In this document: one piece after another, positions 28,601 through 39,114 of the stretch
Layout: every line of letters starts with the position of its first letter
How positions within the stretch are numbered: the stretch's first letter is position 1
Source of the DNA: Guptibacillus hwajinpoensis
GTDB lineage: Bacteria > Bacillota > Bacilli > Bacillales > Guptibacillaceae
Length of the DNA: 64,000 bases
Assembly (NCBI RefSeq): GCF_001039475.1
Contig: NZ_LELK01000001.1
Coordinates: 996,793-1,060,792 of the forward strand
Reading direction: 5' to 3'
The notes under the pieces: generated by a model
The model's input: the letters and a program-made list of their open reading frames with translations, nothing else
What the model was told of the DNA's origin: nothing
Database searches by the model: none
Program-made: the position numbers and the translations under genes

Positions 28601-29954
28601 CGAATTTATCAACGATTTCGCCATCCTTCATTTTTACAGCAGCAAGCTCAATGATTTTATTATAAACAGCTGATAGTCCTGTCGTCTCAACGTCAAATAC
28701 GATGTAGGTTCCTGTTTCAAGATCTCGATCTGCTTCGTTATACGCCATAGGTACACCATCATCGACGAGATCCGCTTCAAGTCCGTAGATCACTTTAATA
28801 CCGTTTTTCTGGCCTGCAGCGTACGCATCAGGGAACGATTGAACAACGTTATGATCTGTGATTGCAATGGCAGGATGCCCCCACTTAGCAGCTTGAGCAA
28901 TTAAACTTCCAGCGGTGCTAACTGAATCCATTTGACTCATCTGCGTATGAGCATGCAGTTCAATCCTTTTCTCATCTTCAGGAGCTTCATCAATTCTAAG
29001 GTCTGGTTTAATCTCTGTTAAATCATTTCCTATCATAACGAGATCTCGAACAAACGTATCGTTCTGAATGCCGCCCCTCACTTTAACCCAGATACCTTTA
29101 CGAACGGCTTCAAGAATCGGCACATCTTCTTTATCACGAGAGAACATTTTCACAAGAATGGAATCTGTATAATCCGTAATTTTGAAAGTGAGTAGCGTAC
29201 GACCACTTCGTAACTCTTTTGTTTCCGCGTGGAAAACATATCCTTGAACAGCAATGCGGCGCTCTTCATCTTGAATCGTTTCAATTGGAACAGGATCTTC
29301 TTTAATTTTATAACCAATAACAAGTGAGTCAGGGATTTGACCTTTACTTGAAGCATTATCCGCTTTTTGTTTCTCAATCAACGCTTCCATCATCTTAGAC
29401 TGATCTTCTTGTTGCTTCTGCTCCACAAACTTTTGATAATCCTGCTTAGATTCTTTTACTTCAACCTCAAGCATATATTTCGGAAACCCAGCTGCGACGT
29501 AACAGTCTGTAAGCGGTCCAGAAAGCTTCCGTTTCGCAATAGCAGCTTCCGTTTCATTACGCACGGTAACAATCAGTTTATTTCCGCTGATTTTAGGTGC
29601 TTGATTTTTCAAAAGTGCCGTAAGCGATGCGGAATGATCCTGCATGAGTTCAACAACATTTTCCCAATAAGCAGCTGCAAGCTCCTCTGTTCCTCCACCA
29701 TCAGTTGAAATCGTGTAAGAAACGGAAGCAATGTGACGTAATCCGTCAACTATTCGGCTTTGAAAAAGCTCATACACATGAAACGGAAGAACATCAGGAA
29801 GGTGAAAATCAAAATGCCATTTTCTCGTCTCTTTATAAACAGTTAGCTTTGAAATATAGCCCTCTTTAAAATATTCCTCAAACTTATCTGGAAATGATAT
29901 TTGCTGAAGGAGCAGCTGAAGACGTTCTTTTCTTATCGTTAAATCCTGGTCCAT
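25662..29954 (-). CDS. polC: DNA polymerase III alpha subunit PolC (Gram-positive type)
   Basis: PolC is the leading-strand replicative polymerase of Firmicutes. The 1430-residue protein has an N-terminal domain and OB fold (about 230-310), a split PHP domain beginning [13 protein letters not shown] near 331, and an inserted DEDDh proofreading exonuclease (FDVETTGL, Asp421 and Glu423; [22 protein letters not shown]). After it come the rest of PHP, a zinc-binding segment (CPSCKK ... CEDC), the catalytic palm ([12 protein letters not shown]) and the fingers ([19 protein letters not shown]). GGAGG precedes the ATG. A terminator separates it from proS. Confidence 0.98.
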   Translation of the reverse strand: MDQDLTIRKERLQLLLQQISFPDKFEEYFKEGYISKLTVYKETRKWHFDFHLPDVLPFHVYELFQSRIVDGLRHIASVSYTISTDGGGTEELAAAYWENVVELMQDHSASLTALLKNQAPKISGNKLIVTVRNETEAAIAKRKLSGPLTDCYVAAGFPKYMLEVEVKESKQDYQKFVEQKQQEDQSKMMEALIEKQKADNASSKGQIPDSLVIGYKIKEDPVPIETIQDEERRIAVQGYVFHAETKELRSGRTLLTFKITDYTDSILVKMFSRDKEDVPILEAVRKGIWVKVRGGIQNDTFVRDLVMIGNDLTEIKPDLRIDEAPEDEKRIELHAHTQMSQMDSVSTAGSLIAQAAKWGHPAIAITDHNVVQSFPDAYAAGQKNGIKVIYGLEADLVDDGVPMAYNEADRDLETGTYIVFDVETTGLSAVYNKIIELAAVKMKDGEIVDKFERFANPHHALSSTTIELTGITDDMVMNAPEIDDVIKDFYEFIGDDILVAHNASFDMGFLNVGLRKIGVGEATNPVIDTLELARFLYPEMRNHRLNTLCKKFDINLTQHHRAIYDAEATGYLLWKLVKDALEREITNHNMLNDNMGQTGFQRTRPSHAIILAKNDVGLKNLFKLVSLSHIDYFYRTARIPRSKLEKYREGLLIGSGCDKGEVFEGMMQKSPEEVEEIAKFYDYLEVQPPQNYMHLIERELVQDEMALREIIGKIVKLGEKLDKPIVATGNVHYLEPEDHIYRKILIKAQAGNPLNRQTLPQVHFRTTNEMLDCFHFLGSDKAKEIVVHHPQKVTDLIDDIKPIKDDLFTPRIEGADEEMREMSYNMARSIYGDELPTIVEERLEKELKSIIGHGFAVIYLISHKLVKKSLNDGYLVGSRGSVGSSFVATMTEITEVNPLPPHYVCPSCKKSEFFNDGSVGSGFDLPDKSCEDCGVALIKDGHDIPFETFLGFKGDKVPDIDLNFSGEYQPRAHNYTKELFGEDNVFRAGTIGTVAEKTAYGYVKGYMGDHDLHYRGAEIDRLVSGCTGVKRTSGQHPGGIIVVPDYMDIYDFSPIQFPADDKTSAWKTTHFDFHSIHDNLLKLDILGHDDPTVIRMLQDLSGIDPKTIPTDDEGVMKLFSGTDSLGVSQDQIMCKTGTYGIPEFGTRFVRQMLEDTKPSTFSELVQISGLSHGTDVWLGNAQELIQAGTCNLSEVIGCRDDIMVYLIYKGLEPSLAFKIMEFVRKGKGLQEEWVAEMKKHDVPDWYIDSCLKIKYMFPKAHAAAYVLMAVRIAYFKVHHPILFYAAYFTVRADDFDIDTMSKGSNPIRAKIEEINEKGLDASPKEKNLLTVMEIALEMSERGYRMQKVDLYRSKAAEFVVDGDTLIPPFNSLPGVGTNAALNIVSAKDGGEFLSKEDLQQRSKISKTVLEYLDDHGCLEGLPDANQLSLF

Positions 29955-29989
29955 GCAATTCTACCTCCTTCTTAACCAATACATGAACG

Positions 29990-30027
29990 AAAAAAAAAGG
30001 TGGAAGGTACCACTGGCACCTATCCAC
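29990..30027 (-). terminator. Intrinsic terminator of proS
   Basis: On the minus strand GTGGATAGGTGCC and GGTACCTTCCAC form a 12-bp stem with one bulge, followed by C and nine T residues. It lies just after proS and ends the upstream rasP-proS transcript. Confidence 0.88.
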
Positions 30028-30031
30028 AATT

Positions 30032-31648
30032 TTAGTTCATTTGTTCTAAAAGTTGCTGAAGTGTCGAGTTCAAGTTATCTACAGGCACTTCAATTGATTC
30101 CCCTGTATCTCTGCGCTTTACTTCTACAATACCTTCATTTGCTTTCTTACCAACAACAACGCGTAATGGTAATCCAATCAAATCAGCATCTTTAAACTTC
30201 ACACCAGCGCGTTCTTTGCGATCATCGTAGAGCACGTCATGTTCATCTTTAAGTGAGTCATAAAGACGATCAGATAAGTCACTTTGATCGGCATCCTTCA
30301 CATTAATCGTAATAAGATGAACGTGATACGGCGTGACAGCAAGTGGCCAACGTAAACCGTTGTCATCGGCATTTTGCTCCGCAATAGCAGCTAGCGTTCT
30401 TGATACACCGATACCATAACAACCCATGATTAGTGGCTGAGCTTTACCACCTTCGTCTAGGAACTTGGCTCCCATCGTTTCACTATACGTTTGACCGAGC
30501 TTGAACACTTGTCCAATCTCAATACCTTCAGCGAATACGATTGTACCGTTTCCATCTGGTGAAGGATCTCCTTCTTGAATAAAGCGAAGATCTTCGTAAC
30601 GTTCAATAGAAAGGTCACGGTCAGGATTTACATTGTGATAGGCATATGCACCAATGATTGATCCATTCGCTATAGCCTTAACTGCAGTATCTGCAATAAC
30701 CGTACCCTTGAACTCTTTTAAATCTACTTCTTCGTTCTGAACCTCAACCATATTCGTACCGTAAAGGTTTTTCACCTTAATCTCGTTTAGCTCATGATCC
30801 CCTCTTACAAGGACAGCAATCATTTCATCTTCAACTTTCATAACAGTTGTATGAATTTGATGATCTAAACTCGTTTCAACCTCACCTTTTGCAAATGGTA
30901 ACTCTTCTTCATCCGACTTCTCGTATTGAACGTGAACTTCTGCCATTTCAATATTAGCAGCGTAGTCAGAAGAGTCGCTATACGCAATTGTATCTTCACC
31001 TACACTGGAAAGAGCCATAAACTCTTCTGTATCTTTCCCACCTATTGCACCTGAATCCGCAACGACTGGCCTAAAGTCCAGTCCAAGTGAAGTGAAAATT
31101 TTGCTATAAGTCTTGTGCATAAGTTTGTATGCATCATCGAGCTGCTCTTCTGAAGAATGAAAAGAGTAAGCATCCTTCATAATAAACTCTCTTCCGCGTA
31201 ACAACCCAAAACGAGGACGTCGTTCATCACGATACTTCGTCTGGATTTGATACAGCGTCACAGGTAATTGTTTATAAGAACTTAGTTCATCTCGCACAAG
31301 GCTTGTTATAAGCTCCTCATGAGTAGCACCAAGGGCAAATGGACGCCCGTGACGATCTTTTAGCCTCATTAATTCTGGACCATACACGTCCCAACGACCT
31401 GTTTCTTGCCAAAGCTCAGCTGGCTGAATGGCAGGCATTAACAACTCTTGAGCCCCTGCTTCATCTAACTCTTTTCTAATGACTTGTTCAATTTTTGATA
31501 ATACTTTTTTACCAAGCGGTAAATATGAATAAATGCCTGACGCATTTTGACGGATAAAACCCGCTCGGACAAGGAGCTGATGACTTTTAATTTCTGCATC
31601 AGCTGGATTGTCTCGAAGGGTTGGATTAAAGTATTTAGATTGTTTCAT
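30032..31648 (-). CDS. proS: Prolyl-tRNA synthetase (bacterial type, reduced editing domain)
   Basis: ProRS charges tRNA-Pro. The start [17 protein letters not shown] follows GAGGTG by six bases; an upstream in-frame GTG is part of that site. The class II core is intact (FRQN-type segment [54 protein letters not shown]). The inserted editing (INS) domain, about residues 230-355, is shorter than in Bacillus subtilis. By recall alignment, the region that usually carries the editing lysine reads [11 protein letters not shown] and the GxxxGxxGPxG loop is absent. Total length is 538 instead of about 564. Loss of Ala-tRNA-Pro editing is inferred. Confidence 0.95.
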   Translation of the reverse strand: MKQSKYFNPTLRDNPADAEIKSHQLLVRAGFIRQNASGIYSYLPLGKKVLSKIEQVIRKELDEAGAQELLMPAIQPAELWQETGRWDVYGPELMRLKDRHGRPFALGATHEELITSLVRDELSSYKQLPVTLYQIQTKYRDERRPRFGLLRGREFIMKDAYSFHSSEEQLDDAYKLMHKTYSKIFTSLGLDFRPVVADSGAIGGKDTEEFMALSSVGEDTIAYSDSSDYAANIEMAEVHVQYEKSDEEELPFAKGEVETSLDHQIHTTVMKVEDEMIAVLVRGDHELNEIKVKNLYGTNMVEVQNEEVDLKEFKGTVIADTAVKAIANGSIIGAYAYHNVNPDRDLSIERYEDLRFIQEGDPSPDGNGTIVFAEGIEIGQVFKLGQTYSETMGAKFLDEGGKAQPLIMGCYGIGVSRTLAAIAEQNADDNGLRWPLAVTPYHVHLITINVKDADQSDLSDRLYDSLKDEHDVLYDDRKERAGVKFKDADLIGLPLRVVVGKKANEGIVEVKRRDTGESIEVPVDNLNSTLQQLLEQMN

Positions 31649-31689
31649 AATCTGCACCTCATTTCATTCTTCAAAACGGGTTTTGCTCC

Positions 31690-32943
31690 TTATAGAAAGA
31701 AGCGTTGGATATCATTCCATGTTACGACAAGCATGAGTAACATGAGGAACGAAAACCCTATAAAGTGAACAAGACTTTCTTTTTGTGGATCAATTGGCTT
31801 ACCTCTTAATGCTTCAACACCTATAAACAGAAGTCTTCCTCCGTCGAGTGCAGGTAGCGGGAGCAAGTTAAAGATACCAAGGTTAATACTTAAGAAGGCT
31901 GCCCATCTCATTAGAACATAAAATCCACCAGATGCAGCTTCTTCTGTATAACTGTAGATCCCAACAGGCCCACTGAACGCATCAATCGAAAGCTGACCTG
32001 TAACCAATTGCCCTAAACCAACAAAAATCGCTTTTGAGAATTCTATAGTGGATGTAAATCCAAATGCGATTGAATCTAAGAAATTCACTTCATATGAAGG
32101 AGCAACACCAATTCTACCAACAGATTGATTTTCTGTAAGCTCCTGTTTCTCAGGTGTTATCGATAGCGTAACGGCTTCTCCTTCTCGATCCACTTTAAAT
32201 CCAAGCTGGTTGTTCGCATTATCTTGGATAATTGACGTCATTTTGTCCCAGCTCGTTATTTCAGTGCCATTAATTTCAGTAATGACATCACCATTCATCA
32301 TTCCAGCTTGTTCAGCCGGGCTGCCCTCAACAACCTCACTAACCTGGTTTGTTGGCGTTCCTTGTAAAAGGCCTAGAGCAATGAAAATAACGATTGCCAA
32401 TAAGAAGTTCATGACTGGTCCAGCAAAAATAGCTAAGAAGCGATCCCAGAGTGACTTCGAACCAAACTGACGATCAATTGGTGCGATTTGAAATTCAGAT
32501 CCATCCATCACATAGTGAGAAATTTCATCGATCTCATACGTCACTGCTGGCTCATCTTCACCTTCATAGCCTTTAATATAAAGTCCGCGCTCTAAATCTG
32601 CTTCTTCTACTGTTACTTCTTTTAAATTTGTGTAAGCTGATTTTTGATTGATAACAATCTTCTCAACTTTATTAGCGTTATTGAACAAAAGCCCGACACG
32701 CTGTCCGGGTTTCAGTTCGATCATTTCCGGATCTTCTCCAGCCATGCGAACAAAGCCACCGAGAGGCAATAATCGAATTGTATAAACCGTTTCGCCTTTC
32801 TTGATTGTAAATAACTTTGGTCCGAAGCCTATTGCGAATTCTCGGCACAGGATTCCTGCGCGCTTTGCTAGGAGCAAATGACCCAATTCATGGAAAAAGA
32901 CAAGCGCTCCGAATATGATAATGATCGAAATCACAGTATTCAT
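31690..32943 (-). CDS. rasP: Site-2 intramembrane metalloprotease RasP (RseP)
   Basis: RasP cleaves anti-sigma factors and leftover signal peptides within the membrane. The start MNTVISIIIIFGALVFFHEL follows AAAGGTGG; it gives 417 residues. The zinc motif HELGH (His18-His22) lies in the first membrane helix, a PDZ domain spans roughly residues 200-275 (VVEGSPAEQAGMMNGDVITEIN), and the third ligand is in NLLPLPALDGGRLL near residue 365. Four membrane segments are visible. It is flanked by dxr and proS as in Bacillus subtilis. Confidence 0.96.
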   Translation of the reverse strand: MNTVISIIIIFGALVFFHELGHLLLAKRAGILCREFAIGFGPKLFTIKKGETVYTIRLLPLGGFVRMAGEDPEMIELKPGQRVGLLFNNANKVEKIVINQKSAYTNLKEVTVEEADLERGLYIKGYEGEDEPAVTYEIDEISHYVMDGSEFQIAPIDRQFGSKSLWDRFLAIFAGPVMNFLLAIVIFIALGLLQGTPTNQVSEVVEGSPAEQAGMMNGDVITEINGTEITSWDKMTSIIQDNANNQLGFKVDREGEAVTLSITPEKQELTENQSVGRIGVAPSYEVNFLDSIAFGFTSTIEFSKAIFVGLGQLVTGQLSIDAFSGPVGIYSYTEEAASGGFYVLMRWAAFLSINLGIFNLLPLPALDGGRLLFIGVEALRGKPIDPQKESLVHFIGFSFLMLLMLVVTWNDIQRFFL

Positions 32944-32958
32944 ACCCACGTACCACCT

Positions 32959-34107
32959 TTATTTAATTAATGACTGAACTCGCAATCTTGTTTCTGAATC
33001 AATTTCAAGAATATCGTCAAGCGAAGCATGTTGAATGCTAGTATGGTTCTCCATCGCTTGTTCTACGAGTTCTTCGATCGTTAAGAAATCAATTTTACCC
33101 TCGAGAAATGCTGCAACAGCAGTCTCATTCGCTGCATTAAGGACAGCAGGTAATGAACCACCAATTCGGCCGGCTTCGTAGGCAAGTTTTAACGCACGAA
33201 ATCGGTTGAAATCCACTTTCTCAAAGTGGAGCTTGCCAACTTCCCATAAGTTTAACCGTTTTGCATTTCTGATTTCAAGTCGATCAGGATAGCTTAGTGC
33301 ATATTGAATCGGAATTCGCATATCCGGAGTACCTAGATGGGCCATAACACTACCGTCTATGTACTCTACCATTGAGTGGATAATACTTTCTTTGTGAAGA
33401 AGAACATCAATCTGATCATATGGGGTTCCAAATAACCAATGTGCTTCAATCACTTCAAGGCCTTTATTCATCATCGTTGCTGAATCAATTGTAATTTTTG
33501 CTCCCATTGACCAGTTAGGATGATTTAGCGCATCATGAACGCTTACGCCTACCAACTCATCACGTTTTTTATCGCGAAAACTACCACCAGAAGCTGTTAA
33601 AATCAACCGCTCCATTTGATCTTGCTTTTCTCCATTCAAGCATTGAAAAAGAGCTGAATGTTCACTGTCTACAGGAATTAATGCTGATCCATGTCGCTTT
33701 GCAGCATCAGTTACTAAGTGGCCTGCTGTAACGAGTGTTTCTTTGTTAGCAATTGCGATGGTTTTGCCTTGTTCTATAGCAGAAAGTGTTGGCGAAAGAC
33801 CAATGCTACCTAAAATGGCGTTAACAAGGACTGTTGTATCAGGATGACAGGCTACTTCTAACAAACCTTCTTCGCCATAAACAATCTTTGTTTTTCTTGA
33901 AATAATTCTTCTTAGTGATTCCGCATCTTCCCTATGCTGAACCGATAGTAACTTTGGGTGAAATTCTTCTACAATTTCAACGGCTTTTTCAACGTTTTTT
34001 CCTACCGAAACGGCAACTAGGGAAAACAAGTCAGGGTGCATTCTCACAATATCAAGAGTCTGGATTCCTATGGAACCAGATGCTCCTAGTAAGCTGATTT
34101 TCTTCAA
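32959..34107 (-). CDS. dxr: 1-deoxy-D-xylulose-5-phosphate reductoisomerase Dxr
   Basis: Dxr converts DXP to methylerythritol phosphate, the second step of the MEP isoprenoid pathway. The 382-residue protein begins with the NADPH-binding motif [16 protein letters not shown] and contains [26 protein letters not shown] and [10 protein letters not shown], which hold the metal and substrate ligands. It starts with TTG, preceded by GGAGGAACAGGTCGA. Its product path leads to the undecaprenyl diphosphate made by UppS, encoded two genes upstream. Confidence 0.96.
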   Translation of the reverse strand: MKKISLLGASGSIGIQTLDIVRMHPDLFSLVAVSVGKNVEKAVEIVEEFHPKLLSVQHREDAESLRRIISRKTKIVYGEEGLLEVACHPDTTVLVNAILGSIGLSPTLSAIEQGKTIAIANKETLVTAGHLVTDAAKRHGSALIPVDSEHSALFQCLNGEKQDQMERLILTASGGSFRDKKRDELVGVSVHDALNHPNWSMGAKITIDSATMMNKGLEVIEAHWLFGTPYDQIDVLLHKESIIHSMVEYIDGSVMAHLGTPDMRIPIQYALSYPDRLEIRNAKRLNLWEVGKLHFEKVDFNRFRALKLAYEAGRIGGSLPAVLNAANETAVAAFLEGKIDFLTIEELVEQAMENHTSIQHASLDDILEIDSETRLRVQSLIK

Positions 34108-34135
34108 TCGACCTGTTCCTCCAATCCACTTAGTT

Positions 34136-34942
34136 TTAAACTAAGTTAAGTAAATGAAGAAGGGGGAGAACGAAAATAAGACTATCAAATCGATCAAGGA
34201 TCCCTCCGTGTCCAGGTAAAATGCTGCCAGAATCTTTCACACCATAGTGGCGTTTAAAAGCAGATTCAACGAGGTCACCAATCTGACCAAAAACAGACGT
34301 TAGAACAGATACGACAATGACAATAATCATTGATTCATAAACAGGGTAGATTAGTTGAAAAACAACACCTACCACTAAAGCCATCACAACTCCGCCGATT
34401 GCACCTTCTACCGTCTTATTAGGAGATATATGGGGCCAAAGTTTCTTCTTTCCTAAAGAGCGTCCCACAAAGTACGCACCTGAATCAGATGCCCAAATTA
34501 GAAAAATGATAAAAAACAGGTGCACCATACCACTCAAATCGGTATCTCCTAAATAACGGGTGGCGGTAAAATAATAGAAACCTAGACCAACATAAAGGGA
34601 TGCCATCATGATAAATGAACTTTCATCAAAGCTATATTTGTTCTTAGTAAGAACAGTCATAGCTAGCAAAATGAGCAAACCAAAGAATAACAAATCAATT
34701 TTAGTAAAGACAGATGATGTAAGAGAAGCAATCCAAGCATCAGGCATTACTAGAACCCAGGTTCCTGTAATGGCAAGTAATCCTGGAAGTGAAACTAAAG
34801 TAATTTTCTTCATTAACAGCAGTTCTATCATGCCAATTGTAGCTACAAGTGCCATGAGAATAATGAACGGCCAGTCTCCTAAAATGATCATACCTAACAA
34901 TAGGGCGCCAAAAATCACACCCGTAATAACACGTTGTTTCAT
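34136..34942 (-). CDS. cdsA: Phosphatidate cytidylyltransferase CdsA
   Basis: CdsA makes CDP-diacylglycerol, the branch point of phospholipid synthesis. The 268-residue polytopic membrane protein has about eight hydrophobic segments and the family signature near the C-terminus: [20 protein letters not shown] followed by GILDRFDS. The segment [12 protein letters not shown] is also typical. It lies between uppS and dxr, the usual order, with spacing short enough for a single transcript. Confidence 0.95.
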   Translation of the reverse strand: MKQRVITGVIFGALLLGMIILGDWPFIILMALVATIGMIELLLMKKITLVSLPGLLAITGTWVLVMPDAWIASLTSSVFTKIDLLFFGLLILLAMTVLTKNKYSFDESSFIMMASLYVGLGFYYFTATRYLGDTDLSGMVHLFFIIFLIWASDSGAYFVGRSLGKKKLWPHISPNKTVEGAIGGVVMALVVGVVFQLIYPVYESMIIVIVVSVLTSVFGQIGDLVESAFKRHYGVKDSGSILPGHGGILDRFDSLIFVLPLLHLLNLV

Positions 34943-34963
34943 TACGTCAATGTCCTCCTACAC

Positions 34964-35731
34964 TTACACCCCACCGTAACGTCTTCCTCGTCGCTGATAC
35001 TCCTGTACGGCCTCAAGAAAATGATGTTCTGTAAAATCTGGCCACAGCACTTCAGTAAACCACAGTTCAGTATAAGCTAGTTGCCAGAGCATAAAGTTAC
35101 TTAAGCGAATTTCGCCGCTTGTCCGTATTAATAGGTCAGGATCAGGGTATTGACTACTGAGTAAATACGAAGAAATCCTCTCTTCAGTAATATCTTCCTC
35201 AGTCAGTATCCCCTTTCTAACGTCACTTAATAACCTTTGCATCGCCATTTTCATTTCGTGTCGACTTCCATAGTTCAGCGCAAAATTAAGAATGAGTCCG
35301 GTATTGTCTTTCGTGTCTTTAACTGCCTTGCTAATGGCTTTGAACGTGTGGGGGGGTAGCTGCTCTCGTTCTCCCATTATTCTAACTTGTACATTCTGCT
35401 CGATTAACTCTGGCAGATGACTAAGCAGAAACTGTTCAGGGAGTTTCATTAAAAAGTCTACTTCCTCTTTCGGCCGCTTCCAATTTTCTGTTGAAAAGGC
35501 ATAAAGCGTTAGGTAATTTACCCCAAGATCGTTAGCTTTTCTTACAATCTTCTTAACGACTTTCACACCTTCACGATGGCCAGCCACACGCGGGAGACCT
35601 CGCTTCTTCGCCCAGCGTCCATTGCCATCCATAATGATCGCAATATGTCCTGGGATATTAGCAGATGTGTTTATTTCAAAATGTTCCTCATCTTCATTCT
35701 TTCTCATCCAGTTCGAGAACTTCCCAAGCAT
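34964..35731 (-). CDS. uppS: Undecaprenyl diphosphate synthase UppS
   Basis: UppS builds the C55 lipid carrier for cell-wall synthesis. The start MLGKFSNWMRKNEDEEH follows GGAGGATTTGCA and gives 255 residues. The cis-prenyltransferase motifs are clear: IIMDGNGRWAKKRGLPRVAGH with catalytic Asp35, TLYAFSTENWKRP, LNFALNYGSRHE, and DLLIRTSGEIRLSNFMLWQ. It is separated from frr by a terminator, so it probably starts a uppS-cdsA-dxr-rasP-proS unit or relies on readthrough. Confidence 0.96.
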   Translation of the reverse strand: MLGKFSNWMRKNEDEEHFEINTSANIPGHIAIIMDGNGRWAKKRGLPRVAGHREGVKVVKKIVRKANDLGVNYLTLYAFSTENWKRPKEEVDFLMKLPEQFLLSHLPELIEQNVQVRIMGEREQLPPHTFKAISKAVKDTKDNTGLILNFALNYGSRHEMKMAMQRLLSDVRKGILTEEDITEERISSYLLSSQYPDPDLLIRTSGEIRLSNFMLWQLAYTELWFTEVLWPDFTEHHFLEAVQEYQRRGRRYGGV

Positions 35732-35762
35732 TGCAAATCCTCCATTGTGTCGCTTACTTAAC

Positions 35763-35790
35763 AAAAAAACCCCCTGTGGGAAAAGAGGGT
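35763..35790 (-). terminator. Intrinsic terminator downstream of frr
   Basis: On the minus strand ACCCTC and GGGGGT close a ten-base loop and are followed by seven T residues. The stem has one G-T pair. It separates frr from uppS. Confidence 0.78.
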
Positions 35791-35822
35791 CCTTTTATTA
35801 TCTTATTTTACATGTTATTGAA

Positions 35823-36380
35823 TTAGACTGCCATGATTTCTTTTTCTTTATCTGCTGCAATGGCATCCGCTTCAGCTACAAATTTATCCGTTAGCTTCTG
35901 TACATCATCATTGCCACGACGAAGTTCGTCCTCTGTAATATCGCCATCTTTTTCTTTCTTCTTAAGATCATCATTAGCATCGCGACGGATGTTACGGATA
36001 ACAACCTTGCTTTCCTCAGCGTACTTCTTAACGAGCTTCACTAGATCTTTACGACGCTCTTCCGTAAGAGCTGGAATTGTAAGACGAATCACGTTACCAT
36101 CGTTTGAAGGTGTTAGGCCAAGATCTGATTTAAGGATTGCTTTCTCGATATCGCCTACAGATGACTTATCGTATGGTTGAATTAAAAGCATACGAGCTTC
36201 CGGCACTGTAATACCAGCAAGCTGGTTAACAGGAGTTGGTGCGCCGTAGTAGTCTACTTGAATTTTATCTAGAAGAGAAGCGTTTGCTCTTCCAGCTCTT
36301 AATGTAGCTAACTCTTTCTTAAAGCTTGTTATTCCGTTCTGCATACGTTCTTCAGCATTTTTCAAAATTTCTTTTGGCAT
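35823..36380 (-). CDS. frr: Ribosome recycling factor Frr
   Basis: Frr splits post-termination ribosomes together with EF-G. The 185-residue protein shows the typical [22 protein letters not shown] segment, [22 protein letters not shown] and [20 protein letters not shown]. It follows pyrH by two bases, a very tight pairing conserved in Firmicutes. Function and assignment are secure. Confidence 0.97.
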   Translation of the reverse strand: MPKEILKNAEERMQNGITSFKKELATLRAGRANASLLDKIQVDYYGAPTPVNQLAGITVPEARMLLIQPYDKSSVGDIEKAILKSDLGLTPSNDGNVIRLTIPALTEERRKDLVKLVKKYAEESKVVIRNIRRDANDDLKKKEKDGDITEDELRRGNDDVQKLTDKFVAEADAIAADKEKEIMAV

Positions 36381-36382
36381 TC

Positions 36383-37108
36383 TTAATCTCTCCCTTTTAC
36401 AACTGTTCCGATTTCTTCGCCTTGAACGGCACGTTTAATGTTACCTTCTTCCATAATTGAGAAGACAACGAGCGGGATATCATTATCCATACAAAGTGAA
36501 GAAGCAGTGGAATCCATAACTGCTAGACCTTCCTTAAGTACATCAAGGTATGAAAGCGTATCATACTTCTTCGCTGTTGCATCGATTGATGGATCTGCTG
36601 TGTATACTCCGTCTACGTTATTCTTCGCCATCAAAATAACGTCAGCTTCAATTTCAGCCGCACGAAGTGCTGCCGTCGTATCTGTTGAGAAGTAAGGGTT
36701 ACCCGTTCCTGCAGCAAAAATAACAACGCGTTTTTTCTCCAGGTGTCGAATTGCTTTACGGCGGATGTAAGGTTCTGCTACCTGCCTCATTTCAATTGAA
36801 GTTTGAACACGCGTTTCAACCCCAATGCTTTCAAGGCTATCCTGCATTGCAAGTGAGTTCATAACTGTTGCAAGCATGCCCATATAATCAGCTGTAGCTC
36901 GGTCCATTCCCATCTCACTGCCTACTTTACCACGCCAGATGTTTCCACCACCAACAACAACGGCTACTTCAACACCCATTTCATGAATTTCTTTCACTTG
37001 TGATGCAATAGACTGAACAATTGTTGGTGAAATACCTTGACCTTCTCCACCAGACAATGCTTCTCCGCTTAATTTTAACACAACGCGTTCATACTTGGCT
37101 CCGCTCAT
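36383..37108 (-). CDS. pyrH: Uridylate kinase PyrH
   Basis: PyrH phosphorylates UMP to UDP. The start [18 protein letters not shown] follows GGAGGG; it gives 241 residues, as usual for the family, and the longer in-frame ORF crosses the tsf terminator. Amino-acid-kinase-fold motifs include [31 protein letters not shown] and [12 protein letters not shown]. It lies between tsf and frr. Confidence 0.97.
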   Translation of the reverse strand: MSGAKYERVVLKLSGEALSGGEGQGISPTIVQSIASQVKEIHEMGVEVAVVVGGGNIWRGKVGSEMGMDRATADYMGMLATVMNSLAMQDSLESIGVETRVQTSIEMRQVAEPYIRRKAIRHLEKKRVVIFAAGTGNPYFSTDTTAALRAAEIEADVILMAKNNVDGVYTADPSIDATAKKYDTLSYLDVLKEGLAVMDSTASSLCMDNDIPLVVFSIMEEGNIKRAVQGEEIGTVVKGRD

Positions 37109-37143
37109 TTTAACCCTCCAGCATGTAATCATTATTTGTTCTT

Positions 37144-37173
37144 GAAAAATAGGGAACACAACGTGTTCCCTAT
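37144..37173 (-). terminator. Intrinsic terminator of tsf
   Basis: An 11-bp perfect stem (ATAGGGAACAC / GTGTTCCCTAT) with a three-base loop is followed by five T residues on the minus strand. It separates tsf from pyrH. Confidence 0.92.
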
Positions 37174-37180
37174 CATTGTT

Positions 37181-38062
37181 TTACTTCTTCACTTGAGACA
37201 TAACTTCATCGGCGAAGTTGTCTTCACGCTTTTCCATGCCTTCTCCAACTTCATAACGGATAAAGCCTTTAACAGTAGCGCCTTTAGATTCAACATACTT
37301 TCCAACTTTTTGATCAGTGTCTTTAACAAACGGCTGATCGACAAGAGAGATTTCTTCGAAGAACTTGTTGATGCGACCTTCTACCATCTTCTCAACAATT
37401 TTCTCAGGCTTTCCTTCATTAAGAGCTTGTTGCTTAAGTACTTCGCGCTCGCGCTCAACTTCTTCAGCTGGAACAGCGTCACGAGATACGAAACGAGGGT
37501 TAACTGCAGCTGTGTGCATTGCTACGTCTTTTGCTACTTCTTCGTCTGTTGTTCCTTCAAGAAGTGTTAGAACACCAATACGTCCACCCATGTGAAGGTA
37601 AGCACCGAATGCGTCTGCATCAGTTTTCTCAACGATTTGGAAGCGACGAAGAGAGATTTTCTCACCGATTTTAGCAATCTTTTCGTTTAGGAATTCAGTA
37701 ACTGTTTGTCCGTTTTCCATTTTGCTTTCAAGAGCTGCGTCAACAGACTCAGGAGTAGCTTTAAGAAGGTGTTGAGAAATATCATTGATTAGTGAAGTGA
37801 AGCTCTCGTTTTTTGCAACGAAGTCAGTTTCAGAGTTGATTTCAGCGATTACTGCTTTGTTTCCTTCAACTGCGATTGTTGCAAGACCTTCTGCTGCTAC
37901 GCGGTCAGCTTTTTTAGCTGCTTTAGAAATACCTTTCTCACGAAGCCAATCGATCGCTTTGTCCATATCACCGTCGTTTTCTGTTAGAGCTTTTTTACAA
38001 TCCATCATACCCGCACCAGTTTGTGCGCGCAATTCTTTTACCATTTGAGCTGTTACTGCCAT
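37181..38062 (-). CDS. tsf: Elongation factor Ts
   Basis: EF-Ts recycles EF-Tu by nucleotide exchange. The 293-residue protein has the N-terminal UBA-like segment [19 protein letters not shown], the [10 protein letters not shown] motif that contacts EF-Tu, and the C-terminal [19 protein letters not shown] hairpin terminator lies on both sides, so its expression relative to rpsB can be set by partial readthrough. Confidence 0.97.
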   Translation of the reverse strand: MAVTAQMVKELRAQTGAGMMDCKKALTENDGDMDKAIDWLREKGISKAAKKADRVAAEGLATIAVEGNKAVIAEINSETDFVAKNESFTSLINDISQHLLKATPESVDAALESKMENGQTVTEFLNEKIAKIGEKISLRRFQIVEKTDADAFGAYLHMGGRIGVLTLLEGTTDEEVAKDVAMHTAAVNPRFVSRDAVPAEEVEREREVLKQQALNEGKPEKIVEKMVEGRINKFFEEISLVDQPFVKDTDQKVGKYVESKGATVKGFIRYEVGEGMEKREDNFADEVMSQVKK

Positions 38063-38110
38063 TAGTAATTCCTCCTTGAATTATGATATGTAATCATACC
38101 CTTTTGGGTT

Positions 38111-38151
38111 AAAAAAAGGTGATAAAGGGGTTTGAGTTCCCCTTTATCACC
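38111..38151 (-). terminator. Terminator or attenuator between rpsB and tsf
   Basis: A 13-bp perfect stem (GGTGATAAAGGGG / CCCCTTTATCACC) with an eight-base loop is followed by seven T residues on the minus strand. It lies right after rpsB, so tsf transcription must come from readthrough or its own promoter. Confidence 0.93.
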
Positions 38152-38162
38152 CCTTTGTGTTC

Positions 38163-38894
38163 TTATACAGATGTTTCTTCAGTTTCTACCGCTTCAACTT
38201 CTGCTTCTTCTTCTACTTTGCTAACTTCGATAATAGCGTCAGCCATTTTAGCAGTAAGAAGTTTCACAGCGCGGATTGCATCGTCGTTACCAGGGATAAT
38301 ATAGTCGATCTCATCTGGATCACAGTTTGTATCCACGATCGCAACGATTGGGATATTAAGCTTACGAGCCTCGGCAATAGCGATACGCTCTTTACGAGGG
38401 TCGATTACGAACAATGCGTCTGGAACGCCGTTCATATCTTTAATACCACCAAGGAATCTTTCAAGGCGATCCATTTCTTTTTTAAGAAGCATAACTTCTT
38501 TCTTAGGTAGTACTTCGAAAGTGCCGTCTTCTTGCATCTTCTCAAGACTCTTCAGGCGGTTAATACGCTTTTGAATTGTTTCAAAGTTCGTAAGTGTTCC
38601 ACCCAACCAGCGTTGGTTGATGAAGTATTGACCAGCACGGATTGCTTCATCCTTAACGGAATCTTGCGCTTGCTTTTTTGTACCTACGAAAAGAACTTTA
38701 CCACCGTCCTGAGCGATGTCACGAACGAAGTTATAAGCCTCTTCGACTTTCTTCACTGTTTTTTGAAGATCGATAATGTAGATACCGTTTCTTTCAGTGA
38801 AGATGTAAGGTTTCATTTTCGGGTTCCAACGACGAGTCTGGTGACCGAAGTGTACCCCAGCTTCAAGAAGCTGTTTCATAGAGATTACTGCCAT
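38163..38894 (-). CDS. rpsB: 30S ribosomal protein S2
   Basis: S2 joins the 30S subunit late. The start [20 protein letters not shown] follows AGGAGGAACACAATC and gives 243 residues; the extra upstream residues of the open frame are leader sequence. Family segments are [31 protein letters not shown] and [14 protein letters not shown]. The C-terminus is acidic. It has a sigma-A-like promoter and a leader of about 110 bases, which may carry an S2-responsive structure. Confidence 0.97.
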   Translation of the reverse strand: MAVISMKQLLEAGVHFGHQTRRWNPKMKPYIFTERNGIYIIDLQKTVKKVEEAYNFVRDIAQDGGKVLFVGTKKQAQDSVKDEAIRAGQYFINQRWLGGTLTNFETIQKRINRLKSLEKMQEDGTFEVLPKKEVMLLKKEMDRLERFLGGIKDMNGVPDALFVIDPRKERIAIAEARKLNIPIVAIVDTNCDPDEIDYIIPGNDDAIRAVKLLTAKMADAIIEVSKVEEEAEVEAVETEETSV

Positions 38895-39009
38895 GATTGT
38901 GTTCCTCCTAATGGTTTTTTTAGCCTCCGCTTGCATCGTATCCGAGAAAAACTGCAGTCGCAGCACCACTTCCCAAATCAACAAGCGTGTGTGATTAACA
39001 CCGTTGATT

Positions 39010-39038
39010 AATATAACATATAGAATTTAATGCCGCAA
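39010..39038 (-). promoter_or_regulatory. Putative sigma-A promoter of rpsB
   Basis: TTGCGG (39033-39038) and TATATT (39010-39015) on the minus strand are separated by 17 bases. The -35 box is weak, the -10 box good. Transcription would start near 39003, giving a leader of about 110 bases with a possible long-range GCTTG/CAAGC pairing before the ribosome-binding site. Confidence 0.6.
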
Positions 39039-39082
39039 GTTTAAATTACAAAATCCACAAGTACCTATAGTATTAGAGACAT

Positions 39083-39110
39083 AAAAACGCTCCGGTTAAA
39101 CCGGAGCGTT
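39083..39110 (-). terminator. Intrinsic terminator of the xerC-hslVU-codY operon
   Basis: AACGCTCCGGTT and AACCGGAGCGTT form a 12-bp GC-rich stem followed on the minus strand by a short T run. It lies immediately after codY. Confidence 0.92.
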
Positions 39111-39114
39111 AGTG

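Noticed and set aside
31649-31689. T-box leader before proS
   Set aside because: The rasP-proS gap is only about 40 bases, which cannot hold a T-box.
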